Source: Bryum argenteum
Taxonomy: Eukaryota > Streptophyta > Bryopsida > Bryales > Bryaceae
Reading direction: 5' to 3'
Assembly: GCA_037043015.1 (NCBI GenBank)
Contig: CM073328.1
Location: 12,249,495-12,313,494, forward strand
DNA: 64,000 bases
Shown piece by piece: positions 43,447-54,539 of the stretch. The position numbers were made by a program, and so were the translations under genes. The stretch's first letter is position 1. Each line of letters starts with the position of its first letter. Below the pieces are notes generated by a model that worked only from the letters and a program-made list of their open reading frames with translations, was not told where the DNA came from and did not search any database.

Positions 43447-46400
43447 CGTTACAGCATTTTACGGTAGCAACCCTGAACATCAGAAGCCTAGCCCACGGTG
43501 TCTTTGGTGTTCGCAAGAGAAAAGAATTTAAGGATTTCATGGCGAAAGCCAATCCTCAGCCCAATATTATATTGTTACAAGAACATCGCCTGAGTTCGGA
43601 GGATTGCATGGTGCAAACGCATTCACTGGACTTTAAGGGAGGTACGTCCCTGTGGAACAATGCACTATATTCAGCGAAAGGAGCAAGGTTTTCTGCAGGA
43701 ACAGCCATTTTGGTGGGGAAGCAACTGGCGTCTTGCATCATCAAGTCAGAAGCAATAATTGAAAGGAGAGCCCAGTTTGTTCTCTTTCAGTTAGGATCCA
43801 AACGAGTGGGGATTCTAAATATCTATGCCCCTAATTCTTCGGCGGCTAGAGCACAATTTTGGAACAAACTGGCCCTTTTTTCCTATCCAGAGGCGGAGTG
43901 GGTAGTTGCAGGAGACTTCAATATGACGGAGACGGAAGAAGATAGGAGTCCAAACTATTTAGAGAAGGCCATGGGTGTAAGGGAACAATCTTCCTGGACG
44001 GACTTCGCACTCGCTCTTGGCATTTCTGATTCTTTTTATTTAGACGATTTCAGGAAAATCAGCAACAAGCGTCATACATGGTGTCGTACCAGTCCGGAGC
44101 CGAAATGGTCCAGACTAGATAGAATTTATGTTGACTCGGTCCTTCAGGAGTGCGGTGGTCGACAGGGTATCTGGCAACAAATGGCTCACCTCTCAGATCA
44201 TTCTGCTGCTTTTCTCCAGATCAAGGAGAATATATCCACACAAGTTACTAAGGCTTTTGGAGCTCTTATGAAGGAAAATGTTAAACTGTCTAGAATCGGA
44301 AAGAGAGAGGGGAGAGCTTCTTATCAGGCTCAGTTTACCGAAGTTAGGGAGGCAGAAGGTGCTCTGATGAGAGATTGGAGTGATTTAGAGGCTTGGGAGA
44401 AGTTGAACAAAGCCCAAGAGAAGCTGGAGGAGGTGCGGATGGAGAAAATCGAAAGAAAAAAGAATCAAGCAGGTGCGTTGTGGGCTCGTTTCGGAGACAG
44501 ATGTTCGAAAGAATTCTTTGATTTTCACAAAGCTTCTCGTTCTAGAACCATCATTAAGGAGTTACAACACGGCTCTAAGATCTTACGTGAACCTGAAGAG
44601 ATTTCTAAAATGGTCTTCGACTTCTACAAAGAGCTTTATAGATTTGATGCGCTTACGGAGATTAACATCAGGGCTAGAAGGACATGTCTTAAGAGTGTGC
44701 CAAAATTGGTTACTCATGAGCAAAACGAAGAGCTTTTAAGGCCCTTTGAGATGTCAGATTTTGAGGAGGCCCTCAAGCACCTTCCATCAGGCAAGGCAGC
44801 AGGGAAGGATGGGATTCCAACAGAAGCTCTCAAGCTGCTTTAGAAAGAGATCGGCCCTTCCATTGTTCAACTCTTGAATGAGATTCTGGAGTCTAAGCGG
44901 CTTTACCCGGATTTGAATGGAGGCCTGCTATCTCTCATTCCCAAAAGAGGATGTAAATCTCTATTGGGAAATTATAGACCCATTTCCGTGCTTTCTGCTC
45001 TTTACAAGCTTTTAGCCAAGGTGATGGCGAACAGGATGCAGGATAAACTTCCTACATGGATCAGGCCCTCTCAAACAGGATTTGTGAAAAATCGGTTTAT
45101 TTTAGATAATGTTTTTTTGGCTTACCAGACAATGAAATGGGCTCAAGAGTCAAACCAGGATATGGTTTTATTCATGGTAGACTTTGAGAAAGCCTACGAC
45201 CGAGTGAATTGGACGTTTCTTAAGGAGGCGATGAGTAAGTTAGGTATTTGCAATGAATGGGTGGCCCAAACGTCGGCATTTTACTCTGGAGCAAAATCGA
45301 CTGTGCTTGTTAATGGATTTCAAACTCCAGAATTTGAGTTGGAGCGAGGCGTTCGGTAGGGTTGCCCACTTGCACCGTACCTATTTTTATTCATACAAGA
45401 TGTGCTCAGTCACATGCTCTGCGACCCCGTTTACAATGTAGAATGCATCAACCTACCTGACTCGTCCATCCTAAGAGAATCATTCTTTGCAGACGATACA
45501 TGCATCTTCTTGAAGGGCTCCAAGGATAATTTGGAGCGGACTTTCAAGGTTCTTGACATTTTCTGCGCAGGGAGTAGAGCTAAGATGAACCTTTCGAAGA
45601 GTATTGCTATTTGGTGCTCTTCAAGAGAACGGGAATGGTCTTTCGGCGAGGATCGAGGTTTAAAGTGGCTTGCACCAGGAGCAACCACACTTAATCTTGG
45701 ATTCCTTATAGGCTTCAAGATGTCTCAACATGAGAAGAACGCCAAGGTGCTTACCCAAATCCATAACAAATTGTCCCAGTGGAGCAACAAGAAACTTTCA
45801 ATGGCGGCTCGCATTCTGGTTTCTAACCAGATAATCTTAGCCTCTATCTGGTATATTGCTAGCGGGGCAGATCTTGCCAAGTCTACTTTGCTCAAAGCCC
45901 GCACTATGATCCGTAATTTTATCTGGGGAGGAGATGCACCGAAGAACGCAAGAGCAAGAGTTAGGTGGGATTCTGCGATTCTTCCTTTTGCTCACGGAGG
46001 TTTGAAAATTTTCGACCCCTATGCACAGGCCTCTGCGCTATTGGCTAAACTTGTTACGAGAGGCCTAGAACCCGGTCTCGAGCCTTGGAAGGTTCTCCTT
46101 CGCTACAGAGTGAGTCAGCTAAGAAAAATGCATAAAGGAGAATGGGGTTCGGATGCAGAGTGGCTGCTTACTGCGAGAAGGGTGAAAGACCAAGGCAGTC
46201 CTCTGTGGAAGGGAGTTTGGTCTACATGGGGAGAAGTTAGACATGGAATCAAGAGAGCACCCCCCTCTAATACAGAAGAATGTCATAGACAATCTATCTA
46301 CCAGAATCCTTTTCTCTCTAACACGGAGATTATTCAATGGGGTGACGAAGAGGACTCTAGAGCAGGCGTATTCAGGAGGTGGTCCCACCTGGGGATAAGG

Positions 46401-48593
46401 AAGTTGAAGCATCTCTGGGTAGATGGAGAGAACCGTTGGCTTGAAGCGTCGGAGCTTTTCAGGTTAACCAGATCAAGGTTCATACCTTCAATCCGCCGCG
46501 AAATTATCAATTCGGTACCATGGAGTATGCAGCAACAGTACTTACCTAAAATAGGAGATTGGTACACGCAATTTGAGGCTAGCACTTCTGGTCATGTGGA
46601 CTTCTATCAAGTTGCAGAGATTTCATCATCTCGAGACCTCGCGGTTCACATATTCCGCAGCTCAGCCGGAGCCGAACAACTTCTCAAAGCTTTAGGTGAG
46701 GTGCCCGTAAGACCTCCTCCAGGCCGGCTGACAAGAGCCAGAACGTTTCTTCGCAATACTGCAGAGGATTTCTCTTGCTTTAACCCTTCGCAGCCAGTAA
46801 TTGACAAGTCGGAGATTTTTGCTTTTCAGCATGGGAGGGTCCTTGACCTTGAGCTCGATCCAATGGAGTGGTCGTGGCCTAAGATTGGACATATCAAAGC
46901 AGGTAACTTCTTTATGTATTTTACAAAAAGAGGATATAGAATAATTAATTCAAGGGAAGGTAAAACACCGCCTTTTACAACTATCCTCATCAACAAAGGA
47001 TAAACCTTAGAGCAAAGCAGAAAATTTTATAAGGACCTTTGGCATCCTTGGCTGCCTAGGAAGGTAGCCACCATGGAATGGCTTACTTGTCAGGGTGGTC
47101 TTCCTTTGGCGGCGTGGCGAACTAGGATACATCACTCAGGCGTATGCAACCTTTGTCAATCCGGTGAATAGGAAACTCCGGAGCATGCTTTTTTCTCCTG
47201 TTCTGCAGTGACAGGAGTTTGGGAGAAAGTCAATACCATGAGAGTTATTGCGGGGCTTCCGGCTCGCATTGTCGATTGGTGGACTGCTCTTACAGGCATC
47301 CACGACCCACCAGGGCTTATTGGCCTTTCTTCTTTTCCAAGAGCTCCACCTGTTGTTGCAGCGATCCCTGGCGCCAAGTTTTTGCCTGCGAGCTTCGACG
47401 AGACTCCTTGGGAGATTCTTAGGTGTTGTTTGATTTGGTTCTTGTAGTGTCAGAAGGTTGAATTTGACTTAGGCAAAGGCGAGTTTCATGTGGGAGTAGC
47501 TCTCTTTCGCGCGTGGCAGACAACAGTTCAAGCCGGCAAGGAGGCGCGGTTTGAGCTTTCTAAATACAATGGTTCCGAGCATAAATCTGAGAAGCAGCGT
47601 AGGAAGGAAGAGATCTTTTTGAACACCTGGTCTCTTGAGGAGGTGTTTTGCTCTACAGGTCATGGCGTTAGATGGAATTTGGTTCCCCACAGAGAATTCT
47701 TACCTAAGGACCTTGCCAATCGGTACACGAGGTTTAGAGCAGGGCTTTCGCAACCTAGGTTACCGTCTCCCGAGTGTGAGGCACCTCAGCTTTCATCTCG
47801 TTCGGCTCTGCAAGCCTCCACGTCTTCGTTGGAAGATGTGGCTCGAGTTATTCCACCAGCACCAGGAGAGCAAGTAATAGAGAGAAATGTCAATGATATT
47901 TTGGAGAGAATACTCCAAGAGTTGGCAGAGGAGGTGAGCAATGAACAAAACTTGGATTGCACTGTGGCGCTCGTCGACGAAGAGCCTTTCACTACAGAGA
48001 CTGGTTCTCAGATAGATAAGCTACCTGTGGACTTGCAGGATCCGGAAGAGCTCAGGCTACAGGCTGAATTCTGGACGTCCCTTGTCCCCGGGAGAGGAGC
48101 CCCATCCCTTTTGTCGCAAGACAGCAGTTTTACCATCGTTCCCGCCAACCCGACGTGTCTCGCCGTTAGGCACAGTCTTGATTTGTCTGTGACGACCGTC
48201 CTGGTCTCTTCACAACTCAACTCTTCCCACCTCAATGAAAACTCGTTGGCCAAGAGTGGCGGCTTTCTTATTGATAGGGGTGCAAGTGCTTCTTCTTTCT
48301 CCTTTGTGGCGCCCGTTCAAGCGCATGAGTGCTTCGAACAGTTTTCGACAAAGATCACGAGCTTGAGTCGTGAACAATCGCCGACGCTTCTGACGACCTC
48401 TCCACAACGATTGGCGAAAAATCACGAGCTGGATGTGTCGAAGTTGGAGCGGAAGGAAGGTTCTCCTCTGACTGTTCAAAGAAAAGATTTCAGTAGTAGA
48501 GGCATAGGTAAATCATGCCAAGGATGTAATGTGAGTAGTATTGGAGTATGCAGCAATTGTTTGAATAGGATTATTCCTCCTGAGCCAGATTAG
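43443..48593 (+). pseudogene. LINE ORF2: endonuclease, reverse transcriptase, zinc finger (1716 codons, five nonsense codons)
   Basis: One frame runs from ATG 43443 to TAG at 48591-48593. The N-terminal APE-type endonuclease has VATLNIRSL, LLQEHRL, VAGDFNMTE and LSDHSAAFL. The RT has LSLIPKRG, NYRPISVLSALYKLLAKVMA, MVDFEKAYDRVNW, GCPLAPYLFLF and catalytic FFADDTCIFLKG. The zf-RVT block has LPRKVATMEWL and CNLCQSGE..ETPEHAFFSC. A C-terminal extension of about 370 residues ends with CQGC and CSNC zinc-binding pairs. In-frame stops lie at 44841, 45357, 47001, 47169 and 47445. Each fits a single transition: TGG to TAG in LLWKEI, GEWETPEH and FLWCQ; CAG to TAG in VRQGCPLA; CAA to TAA. There is no frameshift, so decay is by C-to-T type changes only. 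Confidence 0.92.
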
Positions 48594-48992
48594 GAAAACC
48601 CTTCATGGCTTCTTTTTAGTATTTCCGGCTAGTAATTTAGCTAGAGTCTATTTTCAGTCCCCATGTGGGTTCCGATTCAGTTTTTTCTGAATCGTAGGGT
48701 ATCCCTCTCCCCTCTTAGTCTTAAGGACTTTGCAGTAGGCTTCTATGAGTTGCTTGGAGCGCTCACGCCGTGAGGCATTGGAAAATCGCGATTTTTCGCC
48801 TCTATCAAACAACCCCGGATTTCGGGTTTTCAGAAGACAACAATCATGTATCACATATGAATAGTGATTGTTTGGCGACAAAATTGTATCGAACAATGTA
48901 AAAGTAAGATGATGCATACGTGCAAGCGTCGACTTGTCTGCAGTAATGACTATGGAGTGGTAGATTTGTGAAATATGCATATATTTTGCTTC

Positions 48993-49252
48993 AAACCCCA
49001 ATTCTATTAAAATGGCACTATGCCATGTACCATTTTGCCACACTAGATCTTACATTTGTGCTCGTACGAAGTGGTGTATTCCGTAATATCACAATTTATT
49101 TTGTAATATCACTTCTTTACATACATTGTCACTCATTTTCCGTAATATCACCTCATAATTCTGTTATATCATATGGTTTTTGAACTGAAGTTTATGAAGT
49201 TGAAGTGTGCCATTTTACCGGAATAATGCCATTTTAACGGAATTGGGGTTTT
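48993..49252. mobile_element. MITE of about 260 bp with long terminal inverted repeats
   Basis: The left end AAACCCCAATTCTATTAAAA then TGGCA... pairs with the right end, whose inverse reads AAACCCCAATTCCGTTAAAA then TGGCA.... The TIRs are close to 48 bp with a few mismatches. The interior has several TAATATCAC phrases. No ORF. A partial relative lies at 2255-2430. The target duplication is unclear. Confidence 0.8.
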
Positions 49253-49539
49253 CAGCTCATGGGACGAATCGGACTCAGTCTCCTTGCGGAGTTGAGCTGC
49301 CCGTGGACAGCCTAGGAGGGCCCGTTTATAACCACTATTTAGACAGATCCGGAGGGGGACGATCGATGGTAGCAGTGATTGCCGTGGGCTACGGATAGGA
49401 GTAAAATGAACAGTACACTCATTTTGCCAATTTGTGGCAAAAGAACGCATTGTACGCATGCAAGGCAGCTTCGCCTCACCTCACTTTCTTGCGTAGTTCC
49501 CCGCGCCCTGCTATCCAACTTGTAGATGTCCACAGCCGT

Positions 49540-49754
49540 GGGCAATGGTTCGTGGCAACTACCAAGGAGGTACCCTAGAATCCGCGGGGACCTCTCAAGG
49601 CCGTTTTTGATAATTTTGAATTCAAATTTGAGGTCTGCAACCCCAAGTTACCCATGGAAGCCTACTCCTTAGCATTTAATGTCTATACATCAAAAAATTA
49701 GGGGGCTCATTACCCCTCCTCCATCCTCCTTGGTAGCTGCTACAAACGCTTACC
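49540..49754. mobile_element. 215-bp Mutator-type MITE, copy 1
   Basis: A perfect 9-bp target duplication CACAGCCGT flanks it (49531-49539 and 49755-49763). The ends are inverted: GGGCAATGGTTCGTGGCAAC on the left and, read inward from the right, GGTAAGCGTTTGTAGCAGC. A second copy of the same length lies reversed at 63128-63342. Nine-base targets point to Mutator-type mobilisation. Positions 49253-49530 hold no gene. Confidence 0.92.
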
Positions 49755-50043
49755 CACAGCCGTATCCTGCAGAATTGTGATGAGCAGGGCGGGCATATTC
49801 CAAGACAACTTACCTAGGTGAAGGTCTCCCAAATGAATCATGCAACTCGGTAACTTTGGGCCTCCTTGCAACTCTGCAACTTTCAACACATTTTATAACT
49901 TTGTCACGGTGTTCAACTTTCTTCTATCCCGTGCCACATAGTGCACACTCCAAAATTAAAATGTTCAATAACTAATTAGTTACGAGGCGTGATTTCAACA
50001 TTATTATTAATTAAATAACCGATTTCACTTGTGATTTCATTTG

Positions 50044-50285
50044 CAGTAACCCACATAGTTGTCTTGCACAACCAAGTTTCTAGAAAATAACTAATTAAAG
50101 TAGAAGAAGTAGGAAACATGTCCCTTAAATTGCATATCGACACTTTAGCACAATCAACAACATCAAGTCCAAAAACAAGGTCCGATGAATACATTATATT
50201 TGCCACAACTGACAATACTTGCACACGTACGTTGTTGTCTTTAATCTTCTGGATACTTGATGTTATACAACAAGGTCTGACGCAC
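50044..50285 (-). repeat. MULE-derived repeat, second copy of 36010-36310
   Basis: It is nearly collinear with the stretch upstream of the SWIM fragment (shared TTGCACAACCAAGTTTCTAG, AGGAAACATGTCCCTTAAAT, GAATACATTATATTTGCCAC). A 119-codon minus ORF (49976-50335) spans it, but the first copy is not open in the same way. Probably a decayed transposase part. Positions 50286-50573 hold no gene; CTGCCAACTTTGA occurs twice there (about 50376 and 50552). Confidence 0.6.
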
Positions 50286-50573
50286 ATCACAGATTTTCTT
50301 GTCTTTAATCTGCTGTACAGCGGGGTACCAATCAAAATGTCGTTTTTGACTCTGCAGTGAGAAAAAATTCAGCACTGCCAACTTTGAAAGCCTCCTGAGA
50401 GCTCAAAAATTGGTATTTTAACATGAAATATTTAACAAAGGTTTCTCTTTGAGTTAATTACATGTATGCCAAATTTCACGGCCAAAAGTTTCAGTGAAAA
50501 AAACTTATACAAGATCTACCAACCTTGATAACTGCAGAAATTTTTTCACTGCTGCCAACTTTGACAGCGTCCC

Positions 50574-51204
50574 AATCCTTGCTTGTAGGTCAATGGTATC
50601 TTGTGCAAACATAAAATGAGAGGTTAGAGATACTTTGAAATGGTTCAGTTGAAAACATTTACATACAAAGAAAGTATGAAGCAGATCTGTGAGTTAGTTA
50701 TAAGAAGGAGGTAATAGCACCTGAGTGTTGCCCCCGCTGACATAGAGTACAACAGGGTCTTTGGCGCCAGTGACAACCCGGCCCATTTCAATATGCCCCA
50801 CGCAATGGTTCACTCCAATAATCGGTTTCTTCCACAGCTGAGAGAGTACTCTGACAACAATAGCAGAGACTTGCAGAGGCGCTCCCATGCCTGGTCCCTT
50901 CGTGTAGCAAAGACAATCGATGGAATCCGGAGTGAGGTTGGCCTCCTTCAAGGCCGCATGCACGAGGGCTAACGCGTGTGCGTGGTGATGCTCCGCTGTG
51001 TGGCGGGGTAGAAAGCCGTGGCCTGGAGGTGTGATGTATGTGTGACGAGGGTTTGCCAGTATGGTGCCATTGTTGTCTACTATTCCTACTCCTATCTTGT
51101 TCGCTGAGCTCTCCAAGCCCAACGCAATCATCGTGCTAACTCCTGCACAACCAACAATCGCTTGTTGAAAGCCGGCTTCTAAACCTCCAGTATCACAAGA
51201 TTCA
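50574..51204 (-). pseudogene. KAE1 exon 1 duplicate (631 bp, nearly identical)
   Basis: It matches 32745-33375 without any indel and with only two differences that I noticed (AAAATGAGAG versus AAAATAAGAG; ACATACAAAG versus ACAAACAAAG). It contains KAE1 exon 1 (137 codons, MIALGLESS to SGGNTQ), its donor site, part of intron 1 and the 5' leader up to GAATCTTGTGATACTGG. Exons 2-4 do not follow, so it cannot make KAE1. Introns are retained, so the copying was DNA-level. The segment lies just downstream of a spliced gene fragment (51280-51792). Confidence 0.95.
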
Positions 51205-51279
51205 CAAAGCATATCGGAAAAAGTGAAGGCACACAAACACGAGCCTCATAAGGATACATAAGAAGTAATATATGCGCAC

Positions 51280-51792
51280 CTCAGTAGCGTTTCTCAAATA
51301 ATCCACAAGAGCTGTGACCTCCGGTGTGTCGGGTGCAAAAGTGATGCACCCGAGTTGCAACAAATTGCCGAGCTGCAGAAATACACAATCACACCTTTTC
51401 TAAGTAAGCTTTCAATTCAATTGGAACCCTCAGAAAACAAGAGCGATAGGTATGTAGCTCACCAAGTTGCCGAACATACCTTGAGCACGCAACGCATCTT
51501 CATATTGCTGCCCATCACCAAACTCTGAGCATATCACAAAATGTGTCAACTTTGAAGTGTCGGTGATGTTTTCGCATGAAACCCTAGAATCGGAAGTGAG
51601 AGATGAGATAGATGCTTACTTAAGGATCGTTGAAGGAGTTTGTGGACGTGAACGAAGGCATCGAACGAGGGTACAGGAACAGGACCGTTGTACGCGTTGA
51701 ATGATTTGACAAAAGTGGAAACTTGGATGGCGCTTTCGATGCACTTGAGGCCGATCAGAGATGGAGGAGCTTGCGGTAAAGGAAATCCTTTA
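51280..51792 (-). CDS. Unrecognised spliced gene fragment, three phase-consistent exons
   Basis: Exons 51620-51792, 51463-51524 and 51280-51372 have good GT-AG borders and matching phases (1, 2 and 0) and encode about 109 residues. Phrases: KGFPLPQAPPSLIGLKCIES, TFVKSFNAYNGPVPVPSFDA, FGDGQQYEDALRAQGMFGNL, LGNLLQLGCITFAPDTPEVT, ALVDYLRNATE. This looks like a conserved globular eukaryotic protein, but I do not recognise the family. A first exon must lie before 51792 and further exons after 51280, where the duplicated KAE1 piece is now found. The gene is therefore either cut by that piece or carries it in an intron. The same flank reappears at 63930-64000 beside the third KAE1 copy. Confidence 0.55.
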
Positions 51793-51889
51793 CTGAACCC
51801 AACAAAAAAATACAACAAAGAGTAATTCTAAATTAAGAATTAGATCAACAAGCCTAAACGAAAACCGAAAACCAATATGCTTAAATCTT

Positions 51890-52265
51890 GCACGATAAAG
51901 CTAGTCCTCACTGTTTTCTTCAACTTCCATTCCAGCTTCCATTTCCATTGCGGCTTCCTCTACCAATGTGTCTATGATGCGACCAACAATATCATCAACT
52001 AAATTTTTGATATTTGCAGCAGCAGAGGGTTCATCGACCCTTTGAATTGGTTGCTCGGGGGGTAACAATTAATTGGGTGTCGTAGGAACTCGGAATGGAA
52101 ATGAAACCGGAGGAAGTACATTCCGATCTGTGCGTATTGGTACATGTGTGAAAAATGGGAAAGAAATTGGAGTTGGCACCGATTGCACTGGCACATTTGC
52201 TTGTGGCAAGAGACCTTGCGGTGGGGAAGGAACCTCCAATAACAATTGTATATACGAGTCATACG
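51890..52265 (-). pseudogene. Possible last exon with acidic tail, one in-frame stop
   Basis: The minus strand reads YDSYIQLLLEVPSPPQGLLP ... RVPTTPN, a TAA (about 52066), then LLPPEQPIQRVDEPSAAANI ... EEAAMEMEAGMEVEENSED and a stop at about 51910. The composition looks like a real protein tail (Pro-rich, then helical acidic). I do not recognise it. The TAA suggests decay, or the two parts belong to different exons. Confidence 0.3.
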
Positions 52266-52522
52266 AGTCTCTCGAGGATAATCGTCATCCAAACAATAAG
52301 ATTAAAGACAAATATTAATCCACGACGAATCTCGTGAATCTCTATTTTGTCTAACTCCAAGAGGTCGATAGATGTTAAACCTTAACGCCTAGCAGATATC
52401 ACTTGGTTGTTGTAAATTGTTGGCTGGTAGTTCACCAAAGAATGCGACCTACAGGCATAACAATTATCTGTCACGATAAACTATAATAAACATAATCCAC
52501 AATAAATGAGAAGTAATCATAC

Positions 52523-54460
52523 AAGTTGGTATAGTTTAAGAAACATATCGTATCATTATCAATTAAAATGGCATGTAGATGGGTAGTAGAATCTTCCAAG
52601 GTAAGCCGTATATGATTAACAAATTTATTATTATATAATTCACAAAAATTGACCACATCTTCAGGCCAAATGGCCATAACTCGCATCATGTATCGAAATT
52701 TGTAAGTTACCTGCATGTTTTTAAATAAATTTTTAATAGGATTATTTAACCCTTTATATTTTGAATCTATAAAATATCTCTGAATTAACAACAATATGGT
52801 TTAATTGGTTTAATTGCATGTAACTTAACATATATATGGTCTCAACTCCAAAATCTATATTAATACCTAAATCTCAAAATTAATTTCAAAGTACATTTTC
52901 CAAAACTCTTGGTAATTGATTTTAAAATAGTCTCAAACACTTAGTATGTTTCAAATATAAATTTGGAAAATTATACAAGATCTTAAAATATTGATATAAA
53001 TAATTGTAGCTCAGTATGCGTAACAATCTCTCTTAGCGAATGACAATTGTTATAGTCATAGCTTGTACGTACAAGAAATTGCCATATAAAATAATCAAAA
53101 AGAACGTGTAAGTAAAATTTGAATCATAAAACCAAATACCAAACAGAATTCAATTCTTGTGGTGGTTGATAACTGCCGCATAGTGACCAAGAATGTATGT
53201 AAGGCATGTGTAAAAGGCATCGGATTTGACATCGAATGATCCATAATAATTCCAGCAATTTTCGGGATCCAGGTTCCTCTCTAAAGCAGATACATGCACG
53301 GATCCAAGTACGTGATCTACTTGGTATTTCATAATTGCATCGTGAAGCTCCTTGAAATGCGTATCAATCGCCACATTGAGCATGCAATCACGAGTAAGAA
53401 CGATGGCAGTTGATATTACACAATTTTTCAATGAGAAGATCTAGTTCTACACCTTCAATGAACAATGCAGGTATGAATACAAAGCTAGAAGGCCTCCGAA
53501 ATACCTGATACTTGTGATAAAACACGGTCTCCCTCCAAGAAATGCTTCCAAAAGAAGTGGGTGCTTCCCACTCGCAATAACAGCAGAGCACAAGACCACA
53601 AACCCTAACTTGCCTTTGCTGCAAAGAGAAGATGAGTATCTTAAGTTTTCTTCAGCTAAAGCCTCACTTCACTGAAGTTCTTCACTTTTTCATCTATTTT
53701 AGGAGCTTCTGTTTATTAGAAGTAGAAGTTCAATTTCTGTCTCTTCCAGTGAAATTTAATCAAACAAACTTTTTTTTTCATTAAAAAATACACTTGTATC
53801 AAAATTATAAATTATCATGTTGTTATAAGATAATATAATTGATTAATAACCATAAGATTACACATTATAAATAATGTAGTGAGTTTATATCAAAAATCAA
53901 CTTACTTGTTAAAAGAGTAAAAGGTACCAAAGGCCAAAGCGGAAGACTATTAGATTCCATAGTTAAACGTTTTTCATATGCACTGCTGTATGATCAATAT
54001 ACAAAAGCAACTTCAGCGATTGTCCTCAATGGAGAAAAGAAAACTTATAGTAACATTCTATATACTAATTAAAGCAATAATTTTAATTGGATATTTGTAT
54101 TTAACTTTTTAGATTTGTTTTGCGGCCAAGACCCTAAACCCTAAAGTCAAAACCAACTTAAAAATATGCCCATGAGTATATATTTTTGTCATCATATGAG
54201 TGAATCATTGTACATTACAATGTTAATAACGTATTCAGAACTGGAAGTAAGTTTTTCAATTTTTGTCTCATAATCAATAGTACCTTCATACAAACTATTG
54301 CGATTGCGACATTTGATGTTTTTAAATTTTACCCAACTCTCAACTTCAATTATATCTTCCTCAACATTTTGTATAGTTAAATTTGGATAGACCATAGGCA
54401 AGACCGTGCCAAACGTAGGAAATGTCCTTAATACGTTGAACGAACGGGAAGTTATCTTGG
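52523..54460 (-). pseudogene. POT1-like telomere protein exons (incomplete)
   Basis: Plant POT1 binds telomeric single-stranded DNA or telomerase RNA through OB folds. Three minus-strand pieces fit its second half in order. About 54216-54460: NVLRTFPTFGTVLPM and ESWVKFKNIKC. 53906-53985: SAYEKRLTMESNSLPLWPLV PFT, split here for clarity. 52523-52710: VTYKFRYMMRVMAIWPEDV and IRLTLEDSTTHLHAIL. Splice borders with compatible phase exist between the first two (donor GTACAA at about 54216, acceptor at 53986). The last has an acceptor at 52711 and a donor at 52522. Upstream of the first piece a TGA interrupts the frame, and neither the first OB fold nor the C terminus is found. This is probably a decayed or partial gene. 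Family assignment rests on recalled patterns. Confidence 0.5.
53150..53624 (-). other. Two overlapping open frames inside the POT1-like intron
   Basis: Minus ORFs 53388-53624 (78 codons) and 53150-53431 (93 codons) lie between POT1-like exons. Neither is recognised. An AAACCCTAA box at about 53599 and the change of frame at 53390-53430 suggest a small inserted or nested transcription unit. No domain call. Confidence 0.25.
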
Positions 54461-54539
54461 AACTTCATAAATCTCGTAATGGATTCCCGTTTATATCAAT
54501 CTCTCTGCAAATAGACAAAGTATAACACTTTACTTAAAC

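Larger units (their letters stand above)
37275..48830 (+). mobile_element. L1-type LINE with extra ORF, target duplication, and nested CACTA element
   Basis: A perfect 20-bp target duplication (CAGAAGACAACAATCATGTA at 37255-37274 and 48831-48850) bounds the element. Without the nested CACTA transposon it is about 7.9 kb. Order: a 5' UTR of about 205 bases, ORF1 (CCHC Gag), an extra ORF of 230 codons, ORF2 (endonuclease, RT, zinc finger, long C terminus), and a 3' UTR of about 237 bases. The 3' end is CGGGTTTT with no poly(A) tail, which is unusual for plant L1. ORF1 and ORF2 carry six nonsense codons in all, but no frameshift. The element is dead but not very old. Confidence 0.95.

Noticed and set aside
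37786..47447. Stop codons in the LINE as recoded or RNA-edited codons
   Set aside because: U-to-C editing is organellar, and four of six stops would need TGG rather than a C-for-T change. Mutation is simpler.
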